Positions 1-11,395 of a stretch of DNA of 64,000 nt are shown here, piece after piece. The notes below the pieces were generated by a model. The model made no database searches, was not told the origin of the DNA, and was given only the letters and a program-made list of their open reading frames with translations. Both the position numbers and the translations under genes were made by a program. This DNA is from Falciphora oryzae (taxonomy: Eukaryota > Ascomycota > Sordariomycetes > Magnaporthales > Magnaporthaceae): positions 354,556 to 418,555 of the forward strand of contig JNVV01000006.1 in the NCBI GenBank assembly GCA_000733355.1, in the 5' to 3' direction. Every line of letters begins with the position of its first letter. Position 1 is the first letter of the stretch.

Positions 1-974
1 AGATTGTCATGCAACGGGCCGATGTCAACACACGGACCTGCAGATTTGTTCGGTTTTTGCTCACAACCAATCGCTTACACGCTGACAGCAAGGCAGGAGT
101 TGATAGTTGATATTGGTGGCGAGGCTACTTGGTAGTCTGACATGGCTGATGAGCAAGGCTGAGTGGGATCGCTTCCATCGCATTGGGAAATAAAGATGGA
201 GAGAGCATCGTACCACTGGCCACGTGCGGGCGCTGCGCATCCAGCGCAGGCAAGCGAGAAAGAGGCGAGTTTTTAGACAGGCAGGCGGGCAGGCAATTAT
301 GTCTACCGGGTGGCATTTATTGTCTATTTTTATTTTTTTTTCTGCACGAGCAGCCTGAGCTAGCATCCAGTTTCAATAGTCTTGAACGTTGGTATATCGC
401 TGGCACGAAAGAGACGGGGTTTTACTGACGTACATGCTCTCCATACCTGCATATCATGCTCCCAGCTCTGTGGCCAGATATCTATGGGGGAATGAGACAC
501 TTCTCATATCATACCAGGTGGCCTCTCCAACTTGCTCGAGCATGGTCTGGAGACACGTTGCATTCTTCCGTCGAGGGGTGCTTCCGCGGTTGACAGGCTA
601 AATGCGGCCAACCAAGCCCCGGGCACGCCTTTCCAGGTGATCGACTGACCCGGAAAGGGGTCGGAATACGGATGCGCGGACGGTCTGCGCCGAAGAGGAC
701 AGAAAACCCCAATTGAAGATCCGTCATCGCTTGGTTCGGAAAATCTGTCCACTTTGGCTGTCGTCTATATGAGCCTGGGTTCTGCGATCTTCTCTTTTTT
801 TCTGCACGAATATCATGAGAATCTGCCGTTGAGAAGAGGCGCCCTAGTCTGAGAGGACGCAGACGCGCAAACAGTCACGTCCGGGATCAGCCACTTTTAT
901 ACGCCAACTAGATCCATCCGAGTCAATAGCGGCCGGCCACCTCCTTTGGACTACCTCCCCTCACCCTCCCGGCC
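1..974. other. Intergenic, no gene seen
   Basis: Upstream region of the first gene. The open frames here are short, overlap on both strands and resemble no protein family. There are pyrimidine-rich runs near 330 and 790. I see nothing else supportable. Confidence 0.6.
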
Positions 975-1955
975 ATGCGACTCCTCTCGAGCGTCGCCGT
1001 CGCCGTCGGCACCGCAGCGGCGGTAGCCAGCGCCGCGGACATTGTGGTCAACCGCGTGGTGGACGACTTCCCCTGGAGCGACCCGTTCTCGGGCCACCCG
1101 ACGCCCCCTGGGTTCGAGGCGACGTGCGAGGCGGCGCGCAGCTTCAAGGCGCGGCAGCACCTGCTCAGCGAGCTGCAGGAGCCCGAGCCCAAGGGCCTCA
1201 AGCCGTGGTTCAAGGCGCTCAAGTTCTTCTTCGGCGGGCGGCCGTTCCCGGGCAGCTGGAACGGCGTGGACGCGCACGGAACCAAGCGCGACGTCATCCT
1301 CATGAGCTACGCCGACGTGCCCGGGGCCGTCAAGCGCTGGATCCAGGACAAGAAGGAGAGCAAGAGCGCCGACGACATGTGGCTCTACGGCGTCTACCAC
1401 AAGGACCTGCCCGGCATCAAGATTAAGGGCACCGCGACGCCGCGGCCGAGGCCGACGACGGCGCCCGCGGGTGGAGGAGAGGAGGAGGAGGAGGTCGACG
1501 CCGAGGCGGCCAGGCTGCCGCCCGACGAGGACCTGGTGGTGCTGTTCGCCGCGGGCGCCATCTACCACAACCTGCCGCTCTGGGTGGCGGGCGGCAGCGC
1601 GTGCGAGGCCGAGCTGTCGGACCTGTCACGCTACCACCCGGGCCCCACCGACGGCGGCGTGGCCGGCTGGGTGGTCGAGCGGACCGAGCCGGACCTCGGG
1701 AGCGGCTCGAGGGAGATCGAGTTCAAGATCAAGGCCCAGGTGCTCAGGGAGACGGAGCAGGGCAGGATCGCCCGCCTGGAGAGGGAGCGGGAGGACGCCG
1801 AGGTGGCCGCGGCCGCCGCTGCCAACGACGCCGAGGTGTCGCGGGCGGCTGCTGCCGCCACCGAGGAGAGCAAGGAGGCTGATGCCAAGAGCAAGTCCGA
1901 GGCGGCGGCGGGTTCAAAGGCCAGCGCTGTTGTGATCGACAAGGACGAGCTATAG
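975..1955 (+). CDS. Putative ER-lumen protein with signal peptide and C-terminal KDEL
   Basis: Single-exon gene for 326 residues. The N-terminus MRLLSSVAVAVGTAAAVASA is a good signal peptide, and the last four residues are KDEL, a classical ER-retrieval signal. I therefore infer a soluble resident of the ER lumen. The middle contains a Trp/Tyr/Phe-rich globular part (residues about 25-150 and 180-245) with a short acidic, Pro/Thr-rich insert (about 153-175) between them. Residues about 255-315 are an Ala/Glu/Lys-rich segment likely to form a helix or coiled coil. I do not recognise the family and see no thioredoxin, chaperone or glycosidase motif, so the function is unknown. The start is the first ATG in frame and gives the signal peptide. 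Strong codon bias towards G/C in third positions supports real coding. Confidence 0.75.
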   Translation: MRLLSSVAVAVGTAAAVASAADIVVNRVVDDFPWSDPFSGHPTPPGFEATCEAARSFKARQHLLSELQEPEPKGLKPWFKALKFFFGGRPFPGSWNGVDAHGTKRDVILMSYADVPGAVKRWIQDKKESKSADDMWLYGVYHKDLPGIKIKGTATPRPRPTTAPAGGGEEEEEVDAEAARLPPDEDLVVLFAAGAIYHNLPLWVAGGSACEAELSDLSRYHPGPTDGGVAGWVVERTEPDLGSGSREIEFKIKAQVLRETEQGRIARLEREREDAEVAAAAAANDAEVSRAAAAATEESKEADAKSKSEAAAGSKASAVVIDKDEL

Positions 1956-3132
1956 TGGTGGGATTAATGAGCAGTGGATGGTGTACGTGTTGGTGGTTTG
2001 TTAGGCCTCATGGCTCCCTGCCTCAGGATACCTAGGCACGGCATCCAAATAAGAATCTGCAGTCCCGATAACGCTAATTGGGGCCTCTATTACCCGAACT
2101 TATCCTGAGGTCTTTTTTCGTATTTCCTATAACGTGGTTCATAAGCGAGCCGCGCACATAAGCGAGTCGCGCACTTCAAAATCCCATACTAAACGCAATT
2201 TTCGACATCCTTGCTAACTCGACCAATTTTGATCCAAATTTAATGCAATTTTGTACATAACGGTTTAATTATATACCGGATTTTATGTAATTATCTTTAA
2301 TTTTACAACCCTAACCCGGGTGAGATATTAAAAATGCAGGAGTTAAATTAGCGAATTTTTTAATATCTCACCCGGGTTAGGGTTGTAAAATTAAAGATAA
2401 TTACATAAAATCCGGTATATAATTAAACCGTTATGTACAAAATTGCATTAAATTTGGATCAAAATTGGTCGAGTTAGCAAGGATGTCGAAAATTGCGTTT
2501 AGTATGGGATTTTGAAGTGCGCGACTCGCTTATGTGCGCGGCTCGCTTATGAACCACGTTATCCTTTCCTGTTTCCTATATCTTTTCCTATATCCTTTTT
2601 CATCACCTGTAGAGCGTGCTAGGGTGTCTATCACAAAGAGGCACCATAGATTGAGTTGCGTCACGAATCCTATTAGTGAGAATTCCATCGAGTTATATGG
2701 CCGTGCCACGCTGTCTTCGATTGGTCTTGCACAGGTTAGCTTCAATTGGTACGACCGATTTATCCATTGTTGAATGACTGCAATGAAAGAAGACCGCGGA
2801 TGTAACTCGGAATTCCGAGGTGGGCATTGACTTTGTCACGTGCCGTCGCGGCAACGTCGCGCCCGAGCCTCTCACGCCCTCCATCGCCACTCCAGGCAAC
2901 TCCGAACCCCACTGCGTCATCAAGCCGGCTGCTCTCCCGCGCAACTCGCAAACTTCACTTCATGTCAAACTTGGACACTTCTATGCTTCAATTTCGCCTT
3001 CTGATTTTTGGCGTCGCTCTTCTCTAGCGGCCGGGCAGGCTTCCTAGGAGTTGCGCCCTTCTCGGCGACGGCGTCCTTGTTACTTGGCTCCTGCATCTGC
3101 CGCCGTGCTTTCGGCGCTCACACTCGGTCAAG
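1956..3132. other. Intergenic region holding a palindromic MITE
   Basis: Between the KDEL gene and RAD26. It contains the AT-rich inverted-repeat element at 2132-2559, described separately. The remaining roughly 570 bp before RAD26 is probably its promoter and 5' leader. No other gene is seen. Confidence 0.7.
2132..2559. mobile_element. 428-bp palindromic (fold-back) MITE with TA target duplication
   Basis: The element reads ACGTGGTTCATAAGCGAG inward from both ends. Its arms, 2132-2334 and 2357-2559, are reverse complements over about 203 bp with no mismatch that I could find, around a 22-bp centre. It is flanked by TA at 2130-2131 and 2560-2561, the target duplication typical of Tc1/mariner/pogo elements. 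The outer part of each arm contains a direct subrepeat of the type CATAAGCGAG(C/T)CGCGCAC. It is clearly AT-rich compared with its neighbours and encodes no transposase. The perfect arm identity suggests recent insertion, or recent gene conversion between arms, and no C-to-T decay of the RIP type. The superfamily assignment is inferred from the TA duplication only. Confidence 0.85.
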
Positions 3133-6100
3133 ATGTCCGCCGCCGATGAGGCCCAATTGGACGAGGCGGCAGCGCTCGCCGGCCTCACAGAGAACGTGCG
3201 CGACCAGGATGAACTTGCACGCGACATCACGCACCAGGCCAACCTCGCTCTCATAGATGCCGAGGACGAGAAGGACCAGAAGCGCATTGTCAAGGCTGAA
3301 GCCGACCAGAAGAAGCTCTCCGAAAAGCTCAAAGCCCTGCTTCGGAAGGTCGAGAGCCGCGGTCTCCCTGCAGCAACGATCCGGCGCACCCGCAACGAGA
3401 TCGAGCAAACAAGGACCGTCATAGCCCAGATCGACCAGGACATCCTGGACCTGAGCCAGCGTATTCAGCAAAGGCACAGGGAGGAGGGCGGCGGCGCGAC
3501 TGACGGCAGCAAAGGGACTAAGAAGCTGACGGGTGAGACACAGCGGGACTATCTCATCCGGACTGGCAAGATCACGCCTTTTGCAAAGTTCGGCGGACCA
3601 AGGCCCGAAGGTGTTGAGGGAGAGCTCGCAGACGCCATCATCGAGGCCGAGGATGAGGCTGCTGCAGTAGAGCTCCAAAAGGCCGACGATGATCGAGGCC
3701 CTCGGTCGCATCAGAACCTGCGCGCTCCCGGATTTGCCGACGGCTCCGGGCCCCCATCGGCCGCAGAGTCCGAGTTTTCACTTCGGCCCCGCAAAAAGCG
3801 CAAGATTGCCGCATCTTCTGCCGCCTCCGATGACGACTTCCAACCATCGTCAGGGCCTGCATCTCCTGAAGATGCCGTCTCGGAGGCTGGGTACGATAGC
3901 GCAGACATGACTGCCACTCACGTCAAGTCCAAGCGCAAGAAAGCCAAAAAGAGCGCCGCAGCATCCGAGGAAGACGAAGTCGCCGTCGATCTTAGTGGGA
4001 TAGACGACGGCAACGAGGGCGTCTATCGAAAGAGATTGTTCACGTGGGTCGAGCGGAGAAGGAGTGCTCGGTTGCGTCGCCAGATTGCCCGAGGTGAGGA
4101 GGCTGTCGACGACAAGTCCATCAACGAGTGGTTCAAACCGTCGCCGGATCAGCCGGACCATGAGTTTGACAATGGGCTCAAGCTCCCCGGGGATATCTAC
4201 CCTGCCCTGTTCGATTACCAGAAGACTGGAGTGCGATGGCTTTCTGAGCTCTTCGAGCAAAATGTCGGCGGCATTGTTGGCGACGAGATGGGACTGGGTA
4301 AAACAGTTCAGCTGATCTCGTTTGTGGCCGCACTTCACTACAGCCAAAAGCTTACCCGCCCCGTCATCGTCGTGGCCCCAGCCACCCTGTTGCAGCAATG
4401 GGTGAATGAGTTTCACCGATGGTGGCCCCCGCTTCGAGTATCCATTCTACACTCCTCCGGCAGCGGCATGCTTGATGTTCGAAGCGAGGGTCGGTTGGAG
4501 GACGAGGAGCTTTCGTCTGGCGATGAGGAGGGGCCGAAGAAGAAGAGGGGCGCCAAGGCGGCAAAGAAGATTGTTGACCGCGTGGTCAAAGATGGCCACG
4601 TCCTCGTAACAACATACGCTGGTCTGCAAGCCTACGGAGACATCCTGATCCCAGTGGAATGGGACTATGCCGTGCTGGACGAGGGGCATAAGATCCGGAA
4701 CCCAAACACAGCTCTCACGGTGTATTGCAAGGAGCTGCGCACTGCCAACAGGATCATCCTCTCAGGCACCCCGATTCAGAATAACCTCGTGGAGTTATGG
4801 TCTCTGTTTGACTTTATCTACCCCATGCGCCTCGGCACTCTCCACGAGTTCCGCAACAACATCGAGATACCCATCCGGCTCGGCGGCTATGCCAACGCTA
4901 CAAACCTGCAGATAATGACGGCCCAAAAGTGTGCCGAAACTCTCAAAGACGCCATCAGTCCGTACCTACTTCAGCGCGTCAAGGCTGACGTCGCCGCCGA
5001 TCTGCCAAAGAAGAGCGAGCAGGTGCTATTTTGCAGGCTGACGCAGATCCAGAGGAGTGCCTACGAGCAATTCCTGTCATCTAAGGAGATGGATCAGATT
5101 CTGAACGGCACTAGGAAGTCCTTCTTCGGTATCGATCAGCTCCGCAAAGTTTGTAATCACCCAGATCTCCTCGACCCTACCGCGCGGGGCGACCCGTCAT
5201 ATCGCTGGGGAAGCGCTAGCAAGTCGGGAAAGATGCAGGTGGTCAAGGCTCTCCTGCACATGTGGAAGCGCTTCGGCCACAAAACACTGCTGTTTTCTCA
5301 GGGCACGCAGATGCTGGACATCCTGGAGGCCTTCGTGCGGCGACAGGATGGCATCAGATATCTCAGGATGGATGGCAAGACTCCCATCAAAGAGCGTCAG
5401 GCCCTGGTAGACCAGTTCAATAATGCACCTGAGCTGGACGTCTTCCTTCTCACCACCAAGGTGGGCGGACTCGGAGTCAACCTGACGGGTGCCGATCGTG
5501 TCATCATCTTTGACCCGGACTGGAATCCGTCCACCGACGTCCAGGCCAGAGAACGGGCGTGGAGGCTGGGCCAGAAGAAAGAAGTAACAATCTACCGGCT
5601 TATGACGGCCGGAACGATTGAGGAGAAGATTTACCAGCGACAGATCTTCAAGCAGTTCTTGACGAACAAAGTCCTGAAGGACCCCTCGCAGCGCAATGGC
5701 TTCGCGACCATGCAGGATCTCCACAACCTCTTCACTCTGGCTTCTTACGAGGAGGGAAACACCGAGACCGGGAAAATGTTCAGAGACAGCCAAGTCAAGG
5801 CGTCTGAAAACGTAGGCGACCAGGGAGTAACGCCTGCAACCAAGACCAGCGAGGCAGGAGGGCCTACGAGTGTGATAGCCCCAGGTTCTGATGCCTACCT
5901 GCTTCCGTCTCATCCATTCATGCAGGAGGGCCAGCCTGCGGCCCCACAAAAGGGACATAACAAGGATGACGAGGCAGAGCTGCGTGGAATCGCTGGGGTG
6001 GCTGGCTTGGAGGACTTCAAGGACACGACTGCCGCTGCTCCGGCGAAGGAGGAGGACCGCATCATGGAGGGCATCTTCTCGCGCTCGGTGCACAGCGCGC

Positions 6101-6717
6101 TCGAGCACGATAACATCATGGACGGGCCCGGAGGCAGCAAGAAGCCCCAGGCCAGCCGCGAGTTCCTCCGCAGAGAGGCGGAGCGGATTGCCGCCGACGC
6201 CGCCGCGTCTCTGGGGCGCGCCGCGGAGCAGGCCCGCAACGTGGAGCCGGGCAGGGTGACGTGGACCGGAGAGGTTGGAGAGGTCGGCCGACCGGGCGGC
6301 GGATTAAACGTGCGCCGCGGGAGGGCGGGGCCCGGCTCGAGCGGCATCATCTCGGGCCTCGCAGACCGCCACGGCATCCGCGGCGCCAACGCTGGCGGCG
6401 CTGCTGGCGGCGTCAGGGGCCGCAACTCGCCGGCGGCGGGCGGTTCGGGCTCGTCGCGTTCGGGCACGCCAACCTCGACGTACGGCATCAACGACTTTAT
6501 ACGCATGATCCCGCCCTTTATGCGTCGCCACGGCGGGCAGACGGCGTCCAAGGCGCTGGTGGACCACTTCAACCAGTGGTGCGTCACCAGCCAGCAGTCT
6601 AACGACTTTAAAGAGGCCCTGCGCCGGGTCGCCGTGCTGGACAAGCAGGGGTCGACTATGCGAGGTATCTGGAAGTTGAAGCCTGAGTTCAGGAACAGCC
6701 AGCCACGATTCGCTTGA
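3133..6717 (+). CDS. rad26: Rad26/CSB (ERCC6-like) SNF2-family transcription-coupled repair ATPase
   Basis: Intronless gene for 1194 residues, close to the family's usual size. The family is a DNA-dependent ATPase that acts on RNA polymerase II stalled at lesions and starts transcription-coupled nucleotide excision repair in the nucleus. All helicase motifs are visible: motif I GDEMGLGKTVQ near residue 385, the CSB-type DEGH box near 516, motif III LSGTPIQNN near 540, motif V TTKVGGLGVNLTGA near 775 and motif VI QARERAWRLGQ near 803. A basic nuclear signal, RPRKKRK, lies near residue 217. The N-terminal 110 residues are charged and helical. The C-terminus (about 1115-1190) matches the conserved terminal winged-helix region of CSB/Rad26. 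The ATG at 3133 is the first in frame and fits the family's N-terminus. Confidence 0.95.
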   Translation: MSAADEAQLDEAAALAGLTENVRDQDELARDITHQANLALIDAEDEKDQKRIVKAEADQKKLSEKLKALLRKVESRGLPAATIRRTRNEIEQTRTVIAQIDQDILDLSQRIQQRHREEGGGATDGSKGTKKLTGETQRDYLIRTGKITPFAKFGGPRPEGVEGELADAIIEAEDEAAAVELQKADDDRGPRSHQNLRAPGFADGSGPPSAAESEFSLRPRKKRKIAASSAASDDDFQPSSGPASPEDAVSEAGYDSADMTATHVKSKRKKAKKSAAASEEDEVAVDLSGIDDGNEGVYRKRLFTWVERRRSARLRRQIARGEEAVDDKSINEWFKPSPDQPDHEFDNGLKLPGDIYPALFDYQKTGVRWLSELFEQNVGGIVGDEMGLGKTVQLISFVAALHYSQKLTRPVIVVAPATLLQQWVNEFHRWWPPLRVSILHSSGSGMLDVRSEGRLEDEELSSGDEEGPKKKRGAKAAKKIVDRVVKDGHVLVTTYAGLQAYGDILIPVEWDYAVLDEGHKIRNPNTALTVYCKELRTANRIILSGTPIQNNLVELWSLFDFIYPMRLGTLHEFRNNIEIPIRLGGYANATNLQIMTAQKCAETLKDAISPYLLQRVKADVAADLPKKSEQVLFCRLTQIQRSAYEQFLSSKEMDQILNGTRKSFFGIDQLRKVCNHPDLLDPTARGDPSYRWGSASKSGKMQVVKALLHMWKRFGHKTLLFSQGTQMLDILEAFVRRQDGIRYLRMDGKTPIKERQALVDQFNNAPELDVFLLTTKVGGLGVNLTGADRVIIFDPDWNPSTDVQARERAWRLGQKKEVTIYRLMTAGTIEEKIYQRQIFKQFLTNKVLKDPSQRNGFATMQDLHNLFTLASYEEGNTETGKMFRDSQVKASENVGDQGVTPATKTSEAGGPTSVIAPGSDAYLLPSHPFMQEGQPAAPQKGHNKDDEAELRGIAGVAGLEDFKDTTAAAPAKEEDRIMEGIFSRSVHSALEHDNIMDGPGGSKKPQASREFLRREAERIAADAAASLGRAAEQARNVEPGRVTWTGEVGEVGRPGGGLNVRRGRAGPGSSGIISGLADRHGIRGANAGGAAGGVRGRNSPAAGGSGSSRSGTPTSTYGINDFIRMIPPFMRRHGGQTASKALVDHFNQWCVTSQQSNDFKEALRRVAVLDKQGSTMRGIWKLKPEFRNSQPRFA

Positions 6718-7336
6718 TTTGCATGGTATAATTCTTTCGATGATTTCACGAATGGATTACAGCTTTTAATGGGCGCAAAAGGGGCCTAGAGCGAATTGCC
6801 AATTGCAGTGCTTTTTTTTTTTTTTTTTTTTTTTTTTCCATAGACGAGCAGGCGTTCAAACGAAGAGGGATTCACCCTTTCCTGCAAAATCCCTCCTTGA
6901 GCTATGAAACTCATCACAGAAGAGGCGTCAATCGCAAGTTGGGTATGGGACATGAATAGTTCGAGGGCCTACCCTGACTACTAAGGGGGTACAAGACAAA
7001 TCAGGGGATACCCAAAGCCGTCTCTAACCAACGCTATTGGGTCTCGTTTCAATCTCGGTGAACATATGCTCATGCTTCGGGAGGAGAAATTCGGTCAGGA
7101 GGGTTCGGTCGTCAGATTCATCTGGTGAAATTTTCTATCTAGAAATTTTTTTTTCATGCCCCTGCAGTCGTGCCAAAAGCATCATGCGACCATACCCGCG
7201 AAATGGAGACCAGGCAAATGCAAGCCGTTCTCCTCGTAATAGTCAACGCCGCAAAAGAAGCCCAGATCCGCGAAACCAGAACCAACCCAAAGACGACCAC
7301 CGGTCGGCAGCAGCCCCAGCCCACGAGCGCGCGCGC
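6718..7336. other. Convergent 3' intergenic region with a 26-nt T tract
   Basis: RAD26 and RPS14 converge here. An uninterrupted run of T occupies 6812-6837. The rest probably holds both 3' UTRs. No gene is seen. Confidence 0.65.
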
Positions 7337-8557
<1,221 letters not shown>

Positions 8558-10143
8558 ATGTCGGCCGCTACGTATGGCAATCTCCCTTTCCCTTGATCTG
8601 CCCGATCTTGCTGTCGTCGGTTCGAGACGCCGAGAAAGTTGCAGATTGTCGTGGTCCTCTCGCTGGAGGTCGACTGCGCAGACATGTCCTGGCCTCCCAG
8701 GCCGGAATGTGTCTGTGCATCGTCGCCAGCTCGAACCTTCCTTCGCCTCTCCCTCTTTCCCCCAGGCCTGAAACAACGGCTTGCGGACTGAGAGATGTTG
8801 CGAAGGGTGTTGGGGAAAAAGAAGCTCTGCTCTCTTCTCCCTTAAATCCATTGCCGCTTGCCAACCAAAGACCACCGCCTGGAACATGGCCGGCTGGCTC
8901 TGAGAGCGCGAGCGTGCGCCTTTTCCCAGAGCATGCTTGCTTTTGCTCGCTGCAAAGGGGTGTTGTCGGATGAGTGTCAGCGGTCGACAGAGATGCAATG
9001 GCCCTTTTGAGCTCCCTTGGGGGCACCAAAAGCTTTGTATCTTCGGACCCATCTCACCGATCAAGTCTATCTTTCGAGTTAGCCACCCGAGAATGTCGCA
9101 TCTTGGCAGCAGTTCTCGACCGGCGCTCTTGATCCATACCATTCATGGTATGCCGGACCGCGTACTAATCTGATCGTGTCGGAACAGTGTCCCCACCAAC
9201 GACCAGATCCTGGTCCCTGAGACCCTTCTCAAGAAGCGCAAGAGCCAGGAGAAGGCTCGCGCCGAGAAGCTTGCTGAGATCGAGAACAAGAAGAAGGTCA
9301 GTCGCGCAGATATTTTTGCTTGTGTGGGATTTTCTTTTTTTCGGAGTGGAAGGAATGATGGAAAACATACCCCTGCGGACTAGACTTCGTTCGATGCTGT
9401 CGCAACATACCATCTTTCGGGTCTGACCTTATCACGAGGAAACCCGTATTTGACCACACAAGCCTGCTGCTGTCTTGCTTGATGGCCCATGCTAACACCA
9501 TCTCGTCACCTTCCAGGCCAACAAGGAGAAGCGCCAGGTCATCTTCAAGCGTGCTGAGAAGTACGTGAAGGAGTACCGCGATGCCGAGCGCGAGAAGATC
9601 CGTCTCCACCGCGTCGCCAAGCAGAGCGGCGAGTTCTACGTCCCCGCCGAGCAGAAGTTGATCTTCGTCGTGCGCATCAAGGGTATCAACAAGATTGCCC
9701 CTAAGCCGCGCAAGATCCTCCAGCTCCTGCGTCTTCTCCAGATCAACAACGGTGTCTTCGTCCGCGTCACCAAGGCCACCATGGAGATGATCAAGGTCGT
9801 CGAGCCCTGGGTCGCCTACGGCTACCCCAACCTGAAGAGCGTCAAGGAGCTCGTCTACAAGCGCGGATACGGCAAGGTCGACAAGCAGCGCATTGCCCTG
9901 ACCGACAACTCCATCATCGAAGAGAACCTCGGAAAGTACGGCATCATCTGCGTGGAGGACCTGATTCACGAGATCTTCACCGTCGGCCCCAACTTCAAGC
10001 AGGCATCCAACTTCCTGTGGCCCTTCAAGCTTAGCAACCCCAACGGTGGCTTCCGCACCCGCAAGTTCAAGCACTTCATTGAGGGTGGTGACCTGGGCAA
10101 CCGCGAAGAGAACATCAACGCCCTGATTAGGCAGATGAACTAG
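8558..10143 (+). CDS. rpl7: 60S ribosomal protein L7 (uL30)
   Basis: Three exons: 8558-8571, 9188-9296 and 9517-10143, giving 249 residues, the normal size for the family. The first exon encodes only four full codons (MSAA) and splits the Thr codon. Exon 2 encodes the lysine-rich N-terminal helix and exon 3 the uL30 core, with the family hallmarks [17 protein letters not shown] and [16 protein letters not shown] near residues 85-118 and [12 protein letters not shown] near the C-terminus. L7 contacts 5S rRNA regions and the L7/L30 face of the large subunit. Intron 1 is 616 nt, long for this window; intron 2 is 220 nt and carries a C/D-box snoRNA (see 9350-9430). The gene is divergent from RPS14. 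Confidence 0.96.
9350..9430 (+). ncRNA. Intronic C/D-box snoRNA in RPL7 intron 2 (snR39/snR39b/snR59-like)
   Basis: Inside intron 2 (9297-9516) there is a near-canonical box C (ATGATGG, 9355-9361), a box D CTGA (9423-9426) and a closing stem AAGG/CCTT (9350-9353 with 9427-9430). The 13 nt directly upstream of box D (9410-9422, CCATCTTTCGGGT) are fully complementary to the highly conserved large-subunit rRNA stretch ACCCGAAAGATGG. By the D-box-plus-five rule the methylated base would be the first G of CCCGAAAG, yeast 25S G805 by memory, next to the A807 target of snR39/snR59. Yeast RPL7 genes also host such snoRNAs in their introns, which supports the call. Box C departs from consensus at its last base. 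Confidence 0.8.
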
Positions 10144-10554
10144 GTTTCTTCTTGTTTGTCTGTTCCTGGTGTCTGGGTGAGGGGATTGGGTTGGCTTTTT
10201 TTCGGTCTTGACACTACAAAAAATGGCATGGATGCACGGCGTTTTGAGCAAAAGCACAGGGGCTTTTGGTGGGAATTGATGATTTCTAAGACAACTGCAT
10301 ACGTCTCCACGGCCAATGTGATCAAGCCTCCCAGGATCTCTTCTTTCATGTCTATGCCCGGCCCATTGATGCAGTGTGAACGGGCATGTGCAACGAGGTC
10401 GACACTGCCCAGTAGGACAGATCTGTGTGAAGCTCCATTGAGCTCAGACAGGCATCTTGGTTACATGCAGGTGAAGTTTATGGGTACAGGCGTCTGGGAT
10501 CTATCTTGGAGCTAGAGGTGTACATGTATAGCCCGGCCTTGACCACAGCCACAA
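10144..10554. other. Convergent 3' region of RPL7 and ISA2
   Basis: Probably the 3' UTRs of RPL7 and of ISA2, whose stop codon lies at 10555. Nothing else is seen. Confidence 0.6.
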
Positions 10555-11395
10555 TCATATCTTAATGTCGAAGCTTGTGCCGCAACCACAACTACTCGTC
10601 GCTAGAGGGTTGTCGACGATCTTGAACTGCGAGCCTATCAGCTCCATTGTAAAATCGACCTTGCTGCCCTTCAGGAGTTCCAGCGATGACGTGTCTAGAA
10701 CTATCTTTGGGGCCGTGAGGCTGTCGGAGCCCTCGCCATCGGAAAATGTGAAAATGGTATCATCCTCGCCGAGGGCCTGCTGAGATGCCTCGAAGGAGTC
10801 GGAGGACGAGGATGGCGCGGGAGTTGGAAGAGACGAAGGGAGAGTGACGAGGCGCATCAGGTATTGAAAGCCATGGCAGCCGCCGCTTTCGACCTGGATG
10901 CGCAAGGCAAGGTACGGATTATCATCCTTGGCCATGATCTCAGATAGCCGCTAGAGGGAGGATTTGCGACGTCAGCATCAGTCAAGAGGATGTTGAGGGG
11001 GAGTCTGTGCTTGGTACCTTTGCCGCCCTTGGGGTAATCTCCAGGCTCATCTCGTTGCCGTCCTCATCCTTTTGGGGATTGTACAGGGTCTTGGTCCCCC
11101 GTCGAGCCGAAGTGCCGGAGAAATGGGCGTTTGTAGTGTGGGGCCCGGCGCTCCGGGCTGGTGGTGTGGCCCCAGGGCGGCGCGGGTGGTGGGCCTGCGG
11201 CGACGCCAGCAGCCCCGCCGCGGAGGCCGGGGAGGCGCCGCGGCGGCTGCTGCCGAAAAAACGGGAGGCGGCTGCGGCTGGTGGAGGAAGCAGGATATCG
11301 AGGAGGGGCGACGCAGCCGCCGTCGATGGCAGGGTCCTCCTGGATGTTATCTGCAGAAACAGCCTGGCGGCGGATATCGAGTTTGTGCACGCCAT
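10555..11395 (-). CDS. isa2: Mitochondrial A-type iron-sulfur assembly protein ISA2
   Basis: Two exons, 11395-11018 and 10950-10555, joined across a 67-nt phase-0 intron, give 257 residues. The A-type domain runs from ITPRAAKRLSEI (about 120) to the end and has the three family cysteines: one in GGCHGFQY near 150 and two in the terminal CGCG motif. These ligate iron or a Fe-S cluster. ISA2 works with ISA1 and IBA57 to make [4Fe-4S] clusters in mitochondria. The N-terminal 110 residues are rich in Arg, Ser and Ala with almost no acidic residues, a good matrix-targeting sequence. A Ser/Pro-rich insertion near 160-195 (PSSLPTPAPSSSSDS) separates the first Cys from the C-terminal half, as in fungal ISA2 rather than ISA1. 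Confidence 0.9.

Noticed and set aside
951..1568. Minus-strand open frame of 205 codons antisense to the KDEL gene
   Set aside because: It begins with GTG and is an Arg/Leu-rich shadow of a GC-rich coding strand.
2530..2745. Open frame at the right end of the palindromic element
   Set aside because: Short, straddles the element border and has no transposase similarity.
8572..9187. A second snoRNA in RPL7 intron 1
   Set aside because: No convincing box C and box D pair with a closing stem could be found.
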